Below are positions 1-7,679 of a stretch of DNA of 22,588 nucleotides, one piece after another (within the stretch, counting starts at the first letter, position 1; every line of letters begins with the position of its first letter). The notes beneath the pieces were generated by a model that saw only the letters and a list, made by a program, of their open reading frames with translations, was not told where the DNA came from and made no database searches. Both the position numbers and the translations under genes were made by a program. Origin of the DNA: JAABPW01 sp037132275 (GTDB lineage: Bacteria > Verrucomicrobiota > Kiritimatiellia > CAIKKV01 > CAITUY01); NCBI GenBank assembly GCA_037132275.1, contig JBAXPK010000042.1, positions 1-22,588 on the forward strand. Reading direction: 5' to 3'.

Positions 1-103
1 TCACGCTCTCGTTGCTCCAAGGGAAAATGTTGCGGCTACGGGTGGGGGTGTGTCATAGTCAGCGTCGCTGCTTGTGTGGGAATACTGGGTGGAGGCTGAA
101 CGG

Positions 104-1084
104 ATGAAAAGGACTATATTTATTGTGGGGGCGATCGCCTTGGCGTGTGGCGCACGCGGGGCGTCTGTTACCGTGGATGGGGTGGCTGCCTTTGTGAACG
201 ACACCGTGGTGACGGTGGGGGAAGTCAAGGAGTCCATTGCCCCTGCCGTGAACCAGTTGCGTCAGGTCTACGAAGGGGCGGAAATCGATGCCAAAATCAA
301 GGAAGCGTATGGCGAGGCGCTGGACGATCTCATTAACGCCAAGCTGATCTTAAAGGCCTATGAGGCTGACACGAAGGTTAATAAGGATGGCGTTGACAAG
401 TATGTGGAAAAAAAGGTGGCCGATTTTATTCAGGACCGGTTTGGCGGGGACCGGCAGGAATTCCTCAATGCCCTCCGCGAGGAACGTCTGTCCATGGAGG
501 AGTGGCGACGCCGTATGCGTGAGCGGATCATTGTCGGGATGATGCGAGGACGGGAAGTGGAGTCCAAGGTGGTGATTTCGCCCCGGGATGTCCTCGCCAT
601 TTATTCCGGCAATCCCGCGAAGTATTTCAGGGAAGAACGGCTGAAGCTCCGGGTAATCCTTATCCATGGTTCGACCAACAGCACGGATCGGACTGTGCGT
701 GAAGCGTCCGTGGCCACCGCGTTGGCTCAACTCAAGGCGGGAGCCGATTTTGCTGAAACCGCCAAAAAACTTTCAGAGGATGGCAAGGCGACCCAGGGTG
801 GAGCGTGGGGATGGGTGGAAACCAAGGATCTGCGTCCTGAATTGGCGGGTCCTGTGGCGGCGTTGAATAAAGACGGTTTCAGCGAAGTGATTCGGATGGA
901 TGGTGATTTCTATCTGGTCAAACTTGAGGATCGGCAGGCTGCCGGCACCATTCCGTTCGAAGAGGTTAGGACTTCGATCGAAAAGGACTTACGCCGGAAA
1001 GAAATACGACGTCTTACCGTGGTGTGGATTGCGCGTCTTCGGAAGGACGCTTATATCAAACTTGTCGAACCGTCTAGTCTCTGA
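104..1084 (+). CDS. SurA-like periplasmic peptidyl-prolyl cis-trans isomerase (parvulin)
   Basis: Predicted periplasmic chaperone and proline isomerase that helps outer-membrane proteins fold. The 326-residue product opens with a signal peptide (MKRTIFIVGAIALACGARGA), followed by a SurA N-terminal-like helical region (about 23-170). A single PpiC-type rotamase domain follows (about 179-277) with the family pattern FAETAKKLSEDGKATQGG followed by WGW. E. coli SurA has two rotamase domains, so this is a shorter, one-domain form. I chose the ATG at 104 because GGAGG lies 8 nt upstream at 91-95 and the signal peptide begins there; an in-frame GTG at 74 has no such support. rsmA follows after 21 bp. 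In E. coli surA also sits close to rsmA (surA-pdxA-rsmA), so the pairing fits. The family call is firm; the exact client set is unknown. Confidence 0.88.
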   Translation: MKRTIFIVGAIALACGARGASVTVDGVAAFVNDTVVTVGEVKESIAPAVNQLRQVYEGAEIDAKIKEAYGEALDDLINAKLILKAYEADTKVNKDGVDKYVEKKVADFIQDRFGGDRQEFLNALREERLSMEEWRRRMRERIIVGMMRGREVESKVVISPRDVLAIYSGNPAKYFREERLKLRVILIHGSTNSTDRTVREASVATALAQLKAGADFAETAKKLSEDGKATQGGAWGWVETKDLRPELAGPVAALNKDGFSEVIRMDGDFYLVKLEDRQAAGTIPFEEVRTSIEKDLRRKEIRRLTVVWIARLRKDAYIKLVEPSSL

Positions 1085-1105
1085 CGGTTTGGAATCGGAG
1101 ACGCG

Positions 1106-1957
1106 GTGAAACTCACAAGCCCTTCACAAGTTCTGGCGTTGCTGCATCAGCGTGGCCTGACGCCGAACTCGCTTCTGGGGCAGAACTTCCTGATTGATGC
1201 GAATATCCGCGACATCATTATCGCCGCGGCCGACCCCAAACCTGATGATGAAATTTTGGAAGTCGGGCCCGGGCTTGGTGTTCTAACTGAGATATTGGTG
1301 GAGAAATCCGGACGTGTGATCGCCGTGGAAAAGGACCGGGGTTTATATGATTATCTGCATGAGCAGTTTCAGAACCACCCTGCCTTGTCCCTGGTTAATG
1401 GTGATGCGTTGGATCTCGATGCCGACTTTTTCGAAAAAGAGAAAATCACCAGCCTGGTTTCCAATCTCCCGTATTCTGTTGGCAGCCGTATTTTAATGAA
1501 TGTGTTTGCCTTGCCCCGTCCGCCCGCGCGGGTTACCGTGACGCTTCAACTTGAAGTTGCGGAGCGTTTGACGGCGGCGGTTGGGACTGATGCGCGCGGG
1601 TTGTTGGGTGTCTGGGCACAGCGGGTGTACCGTGTGGAGATGGTCAAGGTGATTAGTCCCTCCTGTTTTCATCCGAGGCCCGTGGTTAAATCGGCCGTGG
1701 TCTTGATGACAAGGTTGTCGGACTCGGTTGTGAATACGGGCAACAGGACGATGTACGCCAGGCTGACCAAGGCGGCGTTTTCGTTACGGAGAAAGCAGAT
1801 GGCGACGATCCTAGCGCATGTTGCGCCGGGATTGGGGTTTGCGCCGGAACGGGCGGTTTCGGTTTTGGATGCGATTGGAGTGGATCCTCGTATCCGCCCG
1901 GAGATGCTCGAGGTTGACCAGTGGCAAAAACTAGCCGATGGATTGGGAGAAATATGA
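1106..1957 (+). CDS. rsmA: 16S rRNA dimethyladenosine transferase RsmA (KsgA)
   Basis: SAM-dependent enzyme that dimethylates the two adjacent adenines in the 3'-terminal hairpin of 16S rRNA late in 30S subunit assembly. The 283-residue product has the family hallmarks in order: LGQNFLID near the N-terminus, SAM motif EVGPGLGVLTE, the acidic residue in AVEKD, catalytic motif NLPYSVGS, and LQLEVAERLTA. The C-terminal helical domain includes AAFSLRRKQM. Length is normal for the family. The start is GTG at 1106 with CGGAG at 1096-1100 as ribosome binding site. The stop overlaps the mutS start in an ATGA, which suggests translational coupling. No missing residues are evident. Confidence 0.95.
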   Translation: MKLTSPSQVLALLHQRGLTPNSLLGQNFLIDANIRDIIIAAADPKPDDEILEVGPGLGVLTEILVEKSGRVIAVEKDRGLYDYLHEQFQNHPALSLVNGDALDLDADFFEKEKITSLVSNLPYSVGSRILMNVFALPRPPARVTVTLQLEVAERLTAAVGTDARGLLGVWAQRVYRVEMVKVISPSCFHPRPVVKSAVVLMTRLSDSVVNTGNRTMYARLTKAAFSLRRKQMATILAHVAPGLGFAPERAVSVLDAIGVDPRIRPEMLEVDQWQKLADGLGEI

Positions 1958-4455
1958 GTGGTGACGCCTTAACACCGATGATGGCGCAGTACCGGAAAAT
2001 CCGAAACACGCTACCGGCCAATACGATCCTTTTTTTTCGGCTGGGCGATTTTTATGAGATGTTTTTCGAGGACGCCAAAGAGGCTGCCCAGATTCTCGAT
2101 ATTACACTGACCAGGCGCCAGGCAATTCCCATGTGCGGGATCCCGTTCCATGCGGTGGATAGCTATCTGTCCAAATTGATCCGGGCAGGAAAAAAGGTGG
2201 CCATCTGCGACCAGGTGGAAGACCCCGCAATGGCCAAAGGGATTGTCCGGCGGGAAGTGACAGGCATTGTCACTCCGGGAACCGTGATGCAGGATGCGAT
2301 TCTAACTTCAGTGCAGAATAATTATCTCGGCGGATTTTGTCGGTGTGGAGATATGTTCGGGTTGGCCCTGCTCGACATTTCGACCGGCGCCTTCTGGGTG
2401 GAGGAATCGATGGATGCCGGGCTTCTCGCCGATACGCTTAAGCAATTTGTTCCCCGCGAGTGTGTGATTCCCACCGAACAGATGAACGACCCGTGGGTGA
2501 AGTCGCTGGTTGCAACACTTGATCGGATCGTCATTACAAGTTGCGAGGATTGGGTGTTCCGCCCTGATGTGGCGCGTGATCGTCTGATTCGTCAATTTGC
2601 CGTACATTCGCTGGATGGCTTCGGCTGTGAACACAAGACTGCCGCAGTTGGGGCGGCAGGCGGAGTATTATTTTACGTCCAGGAGGATCTCAAGCGCGAC
2701 CTCAAGCATGTCCGCTCGCTGCGGGTGAGCAACCCGGCTGAATTCATGATGATTGACCAGGCCACCTGTGCCAACCTGGATCTTGTGCCCCGCCGGTCAG
2801 AAGAGCGGCGCGGATCGGTGACCCTGCTCGGAATACTGGATCAAACCAAAACTCCCATGGGCGCCAGACTGATGCGGGACTGGATCCTTCGTCCACTGGC
2901 GGATGTGAAGGGCATCGAACGGCGATTGGATGCGGTGGAAGCCTTAATGCGGGACAGAACCCTGCTTCACGAACTTCGTGACAGGCTGGGCGGCATCCGC
3001 GACTTGGAACGGCTGGTGGCCCGGTTGAGCGCCGGTAGCGGCAACGGCCGTGACCTGCGGGGCATGGGCGCCTCCCTGACAGCGTTGCCGGAACTCCGTG
3101 CGCTGGTCGCCGATCACGCGATGGAGTTATTGAAGCGGCTGAGCGAGGAGATGGTTCTTTTGCCGGAATTGGCCGCCTTGATTGGGCGGGCGATTGAGGA
3201 CGAGCCTCCCCTGGCCTTGAAAGAAGGCGGGATCATACGCAAGGGATTCAGCGCAGAGCTTGACGAGCTTCGTGCGGCCGCCGGAGAAGGCCGCCAATGG
3301 TTGGCTGATTTTCAGACTCGTGAGCAGGCGCGAACCGGAATCAAGACCTTGAAAGTGCGCCATAACCGGGTGTTTGGGTATTACATTGAGATCTCCAAGG
3401 GGCAGTTGGCCAACGCGCCGGAAGACTATGTTCGCAAGCAGACCCTTGTGAATGGGGAGCGGTTCGTGACTCCCGAACTCAAGGAGTACGAGCGGAAGAT
3501 TACGGGAGCCCAGGAGCGGGCGGTGGCCTTGGAATATGAGTTGTTTGTAGAAATACGGGACAAGGTGGTGGAACAGACGGCTGGAATTCAACAAACGGCG
3601 GCGGCATTGGCGCAGTTGGACGTGATTGCCGCCCTGGCAGATCGCGCCGTGATGTGTGGATATGTCAGGCCCCGCATCAACGCCGGCGATACGGTAGCGA
3701 TCAAGGATGGGCGTCACCCGGTGATCGAAGGATTACAGGAAGGGGAGCGCTTTGTTCCTAATGACACGTTGCTGGATGGGACAGACCATCAGTTGATTGT
3801 GCTGACGGGGCCCAATATGGCGGGTAAGTCTACCTACATCCGGCAGGTGGGGCTGATTGTGATCATGGCACAGATGGGATCTTTTGTGCCAGCCTCCAAG
3901 GCGGAAATCGGGGTCGTGGATCAGGTGTTTACTCGTGTTGGGGCGAGTGACGACATTGCCCGTGGCCGTAGTACATTCATGGTGGAGATGCAGGAAACAG
4001 CCAATATCCTTAACAACGCCACATCAAGGAGCCTGATTATCCTCGACGAAATAGGGCGGGGGACTAGCACATTTGACGGGATCAGCATTGCCTGGGCGGT
4101 GGCCGAGTACCTTCATAATAATCCCAAGGCCAAGGCCAAGACTCTGTTCGCCACTCATTATCATGAATTAACCGATCTGGCCCTGACGCTGAGCGGGGTG
4201 AAAAATTACAATGTTGTCGTGAGTGAACGGAACGACCAGATTGTCTTTTTGCGTAAGATTGTGCCGGGGGCGGCGGATAAGAGTTACGGGATCCAAGTGG
4301 CCCGGTTGGCTGGATTGCCCCTGGAGGTCATCGACCGTGCCAAGGAAATTCTAGCCAATCTTGAAGAGGGTGAGTTCAGTGAGGCCGGGCAGCCCAAACT
4401 GGCCCGCCAGAAGCGCAAAGCCCGAGATGCGGGACAGTTATCCCTGTTCGGCTGA
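1954..4455 (+). CDS. mutS: DNA mismatch repair protein MutS
   Basis: Recognises mismatches and small loops and starts methyl- or nick-directed repair together with MutL. The 833-residue product has the mismatch-reading Phe-x-Glu in GDFYEMF (F33, E35). It then has the connector, lever and clamp regions, and a C-terminal ABC ATPase with Walker A GPNMAGKST (K625), signature region RGRSTFMVEM, Walker B LIILDEIGRGTSTFDG (D698, E699) and ATHYHEL. The last residues, QLSLFG, match the consensus beta-clamp-binding pentapeptide QLSLF. The start is the ATG overlapping the rsmA stop (ATGA), with GGGAGA just upstream. An in-frame upstream GTG at 1921 would add 11 residues inside rsmA and is unlikely. It is followed by a strong hairpin terminator. 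mutL is not in the window. Confidence 0.97.
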   Translation: MSGDALTPMMAQYRKIRNTLPANTILFFRLGDFYEMFFEDAKEAAQILDITLTRRQAIPMCGIPFHAVDSYLSKLIRAGKKVAICDQVEDPAMAKGIVRREVTGIVTPGTVMQDAILTSVQNNYLGGFCRCGDMFGLALLDISTGAFWVEESMDAGLLADTLKQFVPRECVIPTEQMNDPWVKSLVATLDRIVITSCEDWVFRPDVARDRLIRQFAVHSLDGFGCEHKTAAVGAAGGVLFYVQEDLKRDLKHVRSLRVSNPAEFMMIDQATCANLDLVPRRSEERRGSVTLLGILDQTKTPMGARLMRDWILRPLADVKGIERRLDAVEALMRDRTLLHELRDRLGGIRDLERLVARLSAGSGNGRDLRGMGASLTALPELRALVADHAMELLKRLSEEMVLLPELAALIGRAIEDEPPLALKEGGIIRKGFSAELDELRAAAGEGRQWLADFQTREQARTGIKTLKVRHNRVFGYYIEISKGQLANAPEDYVRKQTLVNGERFVTPELKEYERKITGAQERAVALEYELFVEIRDKVVEQTAGIQQTAAALAQLDVIAALADRAVMCGYVRPRINAGDTVAIKDGRHPVIEGLQEGERFVPNDTLLDGTDHQLIVLTGPNMAGKSTYIRQVGLIVIMAQMGSFVPASKAEIGVVDQVFTRVGASDDIARGRSTFMVEMQETANILNNATSRSLIILDEIGRGTSTFDGISIAWAVAEYLHNNPKAKAKTLFATHYHELTDLALTLSGVKNYNVVVSERNDQIVFLRKIVPGAADKSYGIQVARLAGLPLEVIDRAKEILANLEEGEFSEAGQPKLARQKRKARDAGQLSLFG

Positions 4456-4477
4456 GTCGTCTGTCCTGATCAATAAA

Positions 4478-4505
4478 AAAGGCCGGGGTTTGAGCCCCGG
4501 CCTTT
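4478..4505. terminator. Bidirectional rho-independent terminator between mutS and the RRM gene
   Basis: A perfect 8-bp stem, GGCCGGGG (4481-4488) with CCCCGGCC (4495-4502), has a 6-nt loop and is extended by AAA/TTT on each side. Read on the minus strand it is followed by a run of six T, an ideal terminator for the RRM gene. Read on the plus strand only TTT follows before GACG, so it is weaker for mutS. Its place between two converging genes supports a shared terminator. Confidence 0.85.
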
Positions 4506-4527
4506 GACGTTTCAACCTGACTGGTAA

Positions 4528-4830
4528 TTACCAGCGGCGTTCACGACTCTCGAAACCGCCATCGCGGCCACCACCGCCACCACCCTCGGCGCGGGGACGA
4601 GCTTCGTTCACCTTCATTTTGCGACCGCCAGCATCCTTGTCGTTCAAGGTGTTGATGGCGTTCTGTGCGGCTGCGCTGTCAGGCATAACGACGAATCCGA
4701 AGCCCTTTGAACGGCCGGTTTCGCGATCCTGAATTATGTTGACGGATTCCACAACCCCGTACTGTTCGAACTGGGCGCGAAGATCATCCTGAGTCGTTTG
4801 ATAAGGCAGATTTCCTACGTAAATATTCAC
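4528..4830 (-). CDS. RRM-domain RNA-binding protein with Gly/Arg-rich tail
   Basis: Small single-stranded RNA-binding protein of the bacterial/cyanobacterial Rbp type. In other bacteria members are often cold- or stress-induced and are thought to act as RNA chaperones; the role here is inferred. The 100-residue product has one RNA recognition motif: RNP2 is IYVGNL (3-8) and RNP1 is KGFGFVVM (42-49), with its last position Met instead of the usual Phe/Tyr. A short tail holds a run of six glycines plus Arg and ends ERRW. I chose the GTG start at 4830 because GGAG lies 9 nt upstream in the mRNA and the RRM begins at once with NIYVGNL; reading further upstream gives only hydrophobic low-complexity sequence. 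It is preceded by a long U-rich leader and ends at the strong shared terminator. Confidence 0.9.
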   Translation of the reverse strand: MNIYVGNLPYQTTQDDLRAQFEQYGVVESVNIIQDRETGRSKGFGFVVMPDSAAAQNAINTLNDKDAGGRKMKVNEARPRAEGGGGGGRDGGFESRERRW

Positions 4831-5000
4831 TTGTCTAGTCTCCAAAAATAATACTTCTACAAAAAACTTTGAAAAACAAAAAACCAATCACAAAACACTA
4901 ATATTTTCTGTCACCTTCCTGCCCATTCACCTCCGTAAATCACCAGACCGCATATCGGCCCACAGCTGGGAAAGTTATAGCAATGCCCCTATGCCTGCAA
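4831..5000 (-). promoter_or_regulatory. Promoter and long U-rich leader of the RRM gene
   Basis: The gap upstream of the RRM gene holds no convincing protein gene. On the minus strand a TTGCAG (5000-4995) and a TATAAC (4979-4974) are separated by 15 nt and could be a -35/-10 pair, though the spacer is short. A start there would give a leader of about 135 nt. The part next to the gene (about 4840-4890) is very rich in T on the coding strand. The leader also contains GGAGG followed by an ATG at 4926 opening a 12-codon frame that stops at 4888. This resembles the long leaders of cold-regulated RNA-binding protein genes, but the function is inference. Confidence 0.3.
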
Positions 5001-5015
5001 CATAAATAATGGGAT

Positions 5016-5819
5016 TTACGGGAAATTTATATCCAACTGAGTAGTGAAGGTGTTGGCGCCGGCAAGGGCGGGCTTGTCCCACATGTCGTACCCGAAGATC
5101 ACAGAGACACTCTTGGAGAAAGCCCACGAAACACCTAGGCTGACGCCGCTGTTGAAGTTGCCGCCACCCATATAATCAACTGCGATCCACAACTTGTCAG
5201 AGATCTCGCTCATGGTGCGATCCCATGACGCCAGAATGCCATCATTAGCGGCTTTGCCATCCTTGCCAAGAAGCACATCCTTGTTCCCTGAATAGTAACC
5301 GACCGAAAATCGGCCCAGAGAGGGGATGGCTCCAAAAGCGGGAACTGTTTGGCCCACTTCGCCGTAAACAATATTCTGGTCCGTCCGGGTCGCACTGCTT
5401 TTCTTGGAATTCGTGCCGAAGTTTAATCCACCTACCGCGAGGGATGGCGAGTTCAGCCCGATGGAATTCGTGTAGAACGTTCCTTCCGGGATCCCCACCT
5501 TGGCATTGAAATAGAGCGGGTTGTCATCATAGGACGTTCCATTCACCAGATAGTCCGCGCCCACTTCCGCCTTGACGGCGTCAAAGGGGAGTATGCCCAC
5601 CGTCAACCCGGCGTCATAGATGTTCGGGTCACGTTGTCCGGCAGTAATATGCCCGGCATCGGAGGCCCGGAGATAATTATCCAATCCCAAATGCCATACA
5701 TTAAAGGGTTGTATATCCGTTGAGGGAATCCAGACTTGTGTTGAAGGTGTTGCCAGGGCGAGGGTTGCTGATTCTGCGCAAAGAACACCTACCATCATTC
5801 CTATGATTACTTTTTTCAT
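5016..5819 (-). CDS. Predicted outer-membrane beta-barrel protein linked to amtB-glnK
   Basis: The specific family is not recognised. The 267-residue product has a signal peptide (MKKVIIGMMVGVLCAESATL, likely cut after ALA near residue 23). It then shows many short alternating polar/hydrophobic, Gly- and aromatic-rich strands, such as GVSLGVSWAF and VSVIFGYDMW, and ends LDINFP. This pattern suits a small outer-membrane beta-barrel or porin-like protein. I chose the ATG at 5819, where the signal peptide begins; the leader there is purine-rich (AAGAAGAGCG). An in-frame TTG further upstream would add a lysine-rich stretch and is unlikely. It lies downstream of amtB and glnK on the same strand with no clear promoter of its own, so it is probably co-transcribed and may pass ammonium or another nitrogen source across the outer membrane. 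That link is inference from position. Confidence 0.7.
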   Translation of the reverse strand: MKKVIIGMMVGVLCAESATLALATPSTQVWIPSTDIQPFNVWHLGLDNYLRASDAGHITAGQRDPNIYDAGLTVGILPFDAVKAEVGADYLVNGTSYDDNPLYFNAKVGIPEGTFYTNSIGLNSPSLAVGGLNFGTNSKKSSATRTDQNIVYGEVGQTVPAFGAIPSLGRFSVGYYSGNKDVLLGKDGKAANDGILASWDRTMSEISDKLWIAVDYMGGGNFNSGVSLGVSWAFSKSVSVIFGYDMWDKPALAGANTFTTQLDINFP

Positions 5820-5873
5820 GATACGCTCTTCTTGTCTTTCTTTTTTCTGTTTCTTTTTTTGTTTTCCGTTCAA

Positions 5874-5901
5874 GTGACGGCTTCCCTCCGGAAGCCGTCA
5901 C
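5874..5901. other. Perfect 12-bp hairpin between glnK and the outer-membrane protein gene
   Basis: GTGACGGCTTCC (5874-5885) and GGAAGCCGTCAC (5890-5901) form a perfect stem around a 4-nt loop. It stands 18 bp after the glnK stop. In the minus-strand transcript it is followed by UUGAACGG and an A-rich purine tract rather than a U run, so it is not a standard intrinsic terminator. It may be an RNA-stability or partial-termination element that sets different levels of the amtB-glnK and porin-like parts of one transcript. Confidence 0.6.
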
Positions 5902-5919
5902 ACGCGATATGTTTATTCT

Positions 5920-6261
5920 TTATCCAATTGCTGCGCCGCCGATTTCGCCAGTCCGAATGCGGATGCATTCGGCTAGGTCGAGGATAAATATTTTTCCGTC
6001 CCCGACATTCCCGGTTCTGGCTCCTCCCGTGATGGCTTCGATGGTTGGCGTGACGAACTCGTCATTCACGGCAATCTCGAGTTTCACCTTTTTCAACAGG
6101 GTTCCGGCCTCCTTGTGGCTCCGGTAGACCTGGGCGATGCCTCCCTGGCGGCCGCGCCCCATTACGCTGGACACGGTGACCAGGTTGATATTCTTGTCTG
6201 TTAACCGCTCCAGGACTTCATCCATCCGGTCGGGCTGAATAATTGCTACGATGTATTTCAT
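5920..6261 (-). CDS. glnK: Nitrogen regulatory PII protein (GlnK type)
   Basis: Trimeric signal protein that senses ATP/ADP and 2-oxoglutarate and, when next to amtB, usually plugs the ammonium channel. The 113-residue product shows the PII fold: GRGRQGG at the base of the T-loop (Q39), K58, the signature TGNVGDGKIFIL (K90) and the phosphate-binding R101 and R103. Aligned without gaps to E. coli GlnB, residue 51 is Glu, not the uridylylated Tyr, and K40 is Gly. The T-loop reads YRSHKEAGTLLKK. So control by GlnD-type uridylylation at Tyr51 looks impossible, while ligand binding should be intact. It starts 41 bp after amtB with AAAGGAGA as ribosome binding site. GlnB or NifI-like naming is possible, but the amtB pairing favours GlnK. 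Confidence 0.93.
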   Translation of the reverse strand: MKYIVAIIQPDRMDEVLERLTDKNINLVTVSSVMGRGRQGGIAQVYRSHKEAGTLLKKVKLEIAVNDEFVTPTIEAITGGARTGNVGDGKIFILDLAECIRIRTGEIGGAAIG

Positions 6262-6302
6262 GGTTTATCTCTCCTTTAACTGGTTGTTGTTGGGTCGTTT
6301 CC

Positions 6303-7679
6303 TTAGTCGAGCATGGTGTACCCGGTTTCGCGATGATCCGTCAGATCCAGGCCTATCCGCTCGGATTGTTCTGTCGCCCGCAGGCCGATCAGGGCATCCA
6401 CCAGCTTGAGAAGGATGAAGCTGACAATACCAGAATAGACAACCGTGATGGCCACCGCCTTGAGCTGAATGATGAACTGGGCGGGGTTCCCATAGAACAG
6501 GCCGTTGGCGCCGGCGCTGTTGACGGTTGTGGTCGCCCAAAGACCCGTTGCCAGTGCGCCCCAGATTCCCCCCACGCAGTGTACGCCAAAGGCATCCAGC
6601 GCATCATCATACCCGAGTTTCTCCTTCACAAAGCTGACAAACAGGTAGCAGATGACTCCTGCGCCCAAGCCGATACCCATGGCGCCGCCGACATTGACGA
6701 AGCCCGCCGCCGGGGTAACGGCAACCAGGCCGGCAACCGCGCCAGAAATCAGGCCCAGCACCGTCATGCGCCGGTTGAATGCCACATCCATCAGTGCCCA
6801 AGCCAGACCGGCAACTGCGGTGGCCACATGCGTCACCACAAAGGCGTTGCCCGCCAAACCGTTCGCTGCGAGGGCGCTTCCAGCATTGAAGCCGTACCAC
6901 CCGAACCAGAGCAAAGCGGCGCCCATGACCGCAAACGGCAGGTTATGCGGCGGGGAAAGCTTGTGGGGATGACCCAAACGCCGTCCCAGCACCAGGGCGG
7001 CGACCAAGGCCGCAATACCGGCGTTGATGTGAACCACCGTGCCACCAGCGAAATCCAATGCGCCCATTTTTCGGACGAATCCACCAACTCCCCACACCCA
7101 GTGACATACAGGGTCGTAGACGATCGTGGCCCAGAGCAGCATGAACACCACAAAGGCAGAGAACTTCATGCGTTCCGCAAAGGCGCCGATGATCAGTCCG
7201 GGCGTAATCACGGCAAACATCATCTGGAAAATCATAAAAACCTGGTGTGGAATCGTGCCGGCATAATCTGCATTCGGTTCAACCCCCACATTCTTCAGAA
7301 ATGCCCAATCCAGATTGCCGATGAGCCCCTTGAGGTCAGGCCCGAACGACAGGCTGTATCCGCAAATCACCCACTGCAGGCTTACAGCGCACATCAGGAA
7401 GAAGCATTGCATCAGGACTGAGAGCACATTCTTTTTGCGGACTAGGCCCCCATAGAAGAGGGCAAGTCCCGGAATGGTCATCAGCATGACTAGCGCCGTG
7501 CTGACGAGAACCCAAGCCGTGTCTCCCGAATTCACGGCCGACGCGGCGGCCGCAGGCGCCGGAGTGGCCCCAACCGCGGCAGTGACAGTTGTGGCGACCT
7601 CCTCTGCCAGAGCGGGCAACGCGCCCGCCAATACCATTCCCAGTCCCGTCAGCCCCGTCATCCATCCTAACCTTTTCAT
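6303..7679 (-). CDS. amtB: Ammonium transporter AmtB
   Basis: Inner-membrane ammonium channel of the Amt/Mep/Rh family. The 458-residue product has a signal peptide (MKRLGWMTGLTGLGMVLAGA, then LPALA) and an Ala-rich linker. About 11 membrane segments follow, with family motifs PGLALFYGGLVRKKN, ITPGLIIGAFAERMKF, the first pore His in GGTVVHINAG (H217) and the second in DAFGVHCVGGIWG (H367). The C-terminal tail (ERIGLDLTDHRETGY) is the usual PII-docking region. The start at 7679 has a strong AGGAGG 4 nt upstream and begins the signal peptide; an in-frame ATG at 7772 has no good ribosome binding site. glnK follows after 41 bp, so the two are surely one operon. Nothing essential is missing. Confidence 0.96.
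   Translation of the reverse strand: MKRLGWMTGLTGLGMVLAGALPALAEEVATTVTAAVGATPAPAAAASAVNSGDTAWVLVSTALVMLMTIPGLALFYGGLVRKKNVLSVLMQCFFLMCAVSLQWVICGYSLSFGPDLKGLIGNLDWAFLKNVGVEPNADYAGTIPHQVFMIFQMMFAVITPGLIIGAFAERMKFSAFVVFMLLWATIVYDPVCHWVWGVGGFVRKMGALDFAGGTVVHINAGIAALVAALVLGRRLGHPHKLSPPHNLPFAVMGAALLWFGWYGFNAGSALAANGLAGNAFVVTHVATAVAGLAWALMDVAFNRRMTVLGLISGAVAGLVAVTPAAGFVNVGGAMGIGLGAGVICYLFVSFVKEKLGYDDALDAFGVHCVGGIWGALATGLWATTTVNSAGANGLFYGNPAQFIIQLKAVAITVVYSGIVSFILLKLVDALIGLRATEQSERIGLDLTDHRETGYTMLD

Noticed and set aside
1..103. Possible C-terminal end of an upstream gene
   Set aside because: All three plus frames are open for part of this stretch (stops at 56-58, 97-99 and 105-107), and none gives a recognisable protein tail, so no frame can be chosen.
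6243..7421. A 392-codon open frame on the plus strand opposite amtB
   Set aside because: It is the mirror of the high-GC amtB and glnK coding strands, rich in His/Gln/Arg, with no family motif or ribosome binding site. amtB on the other strand is certain.
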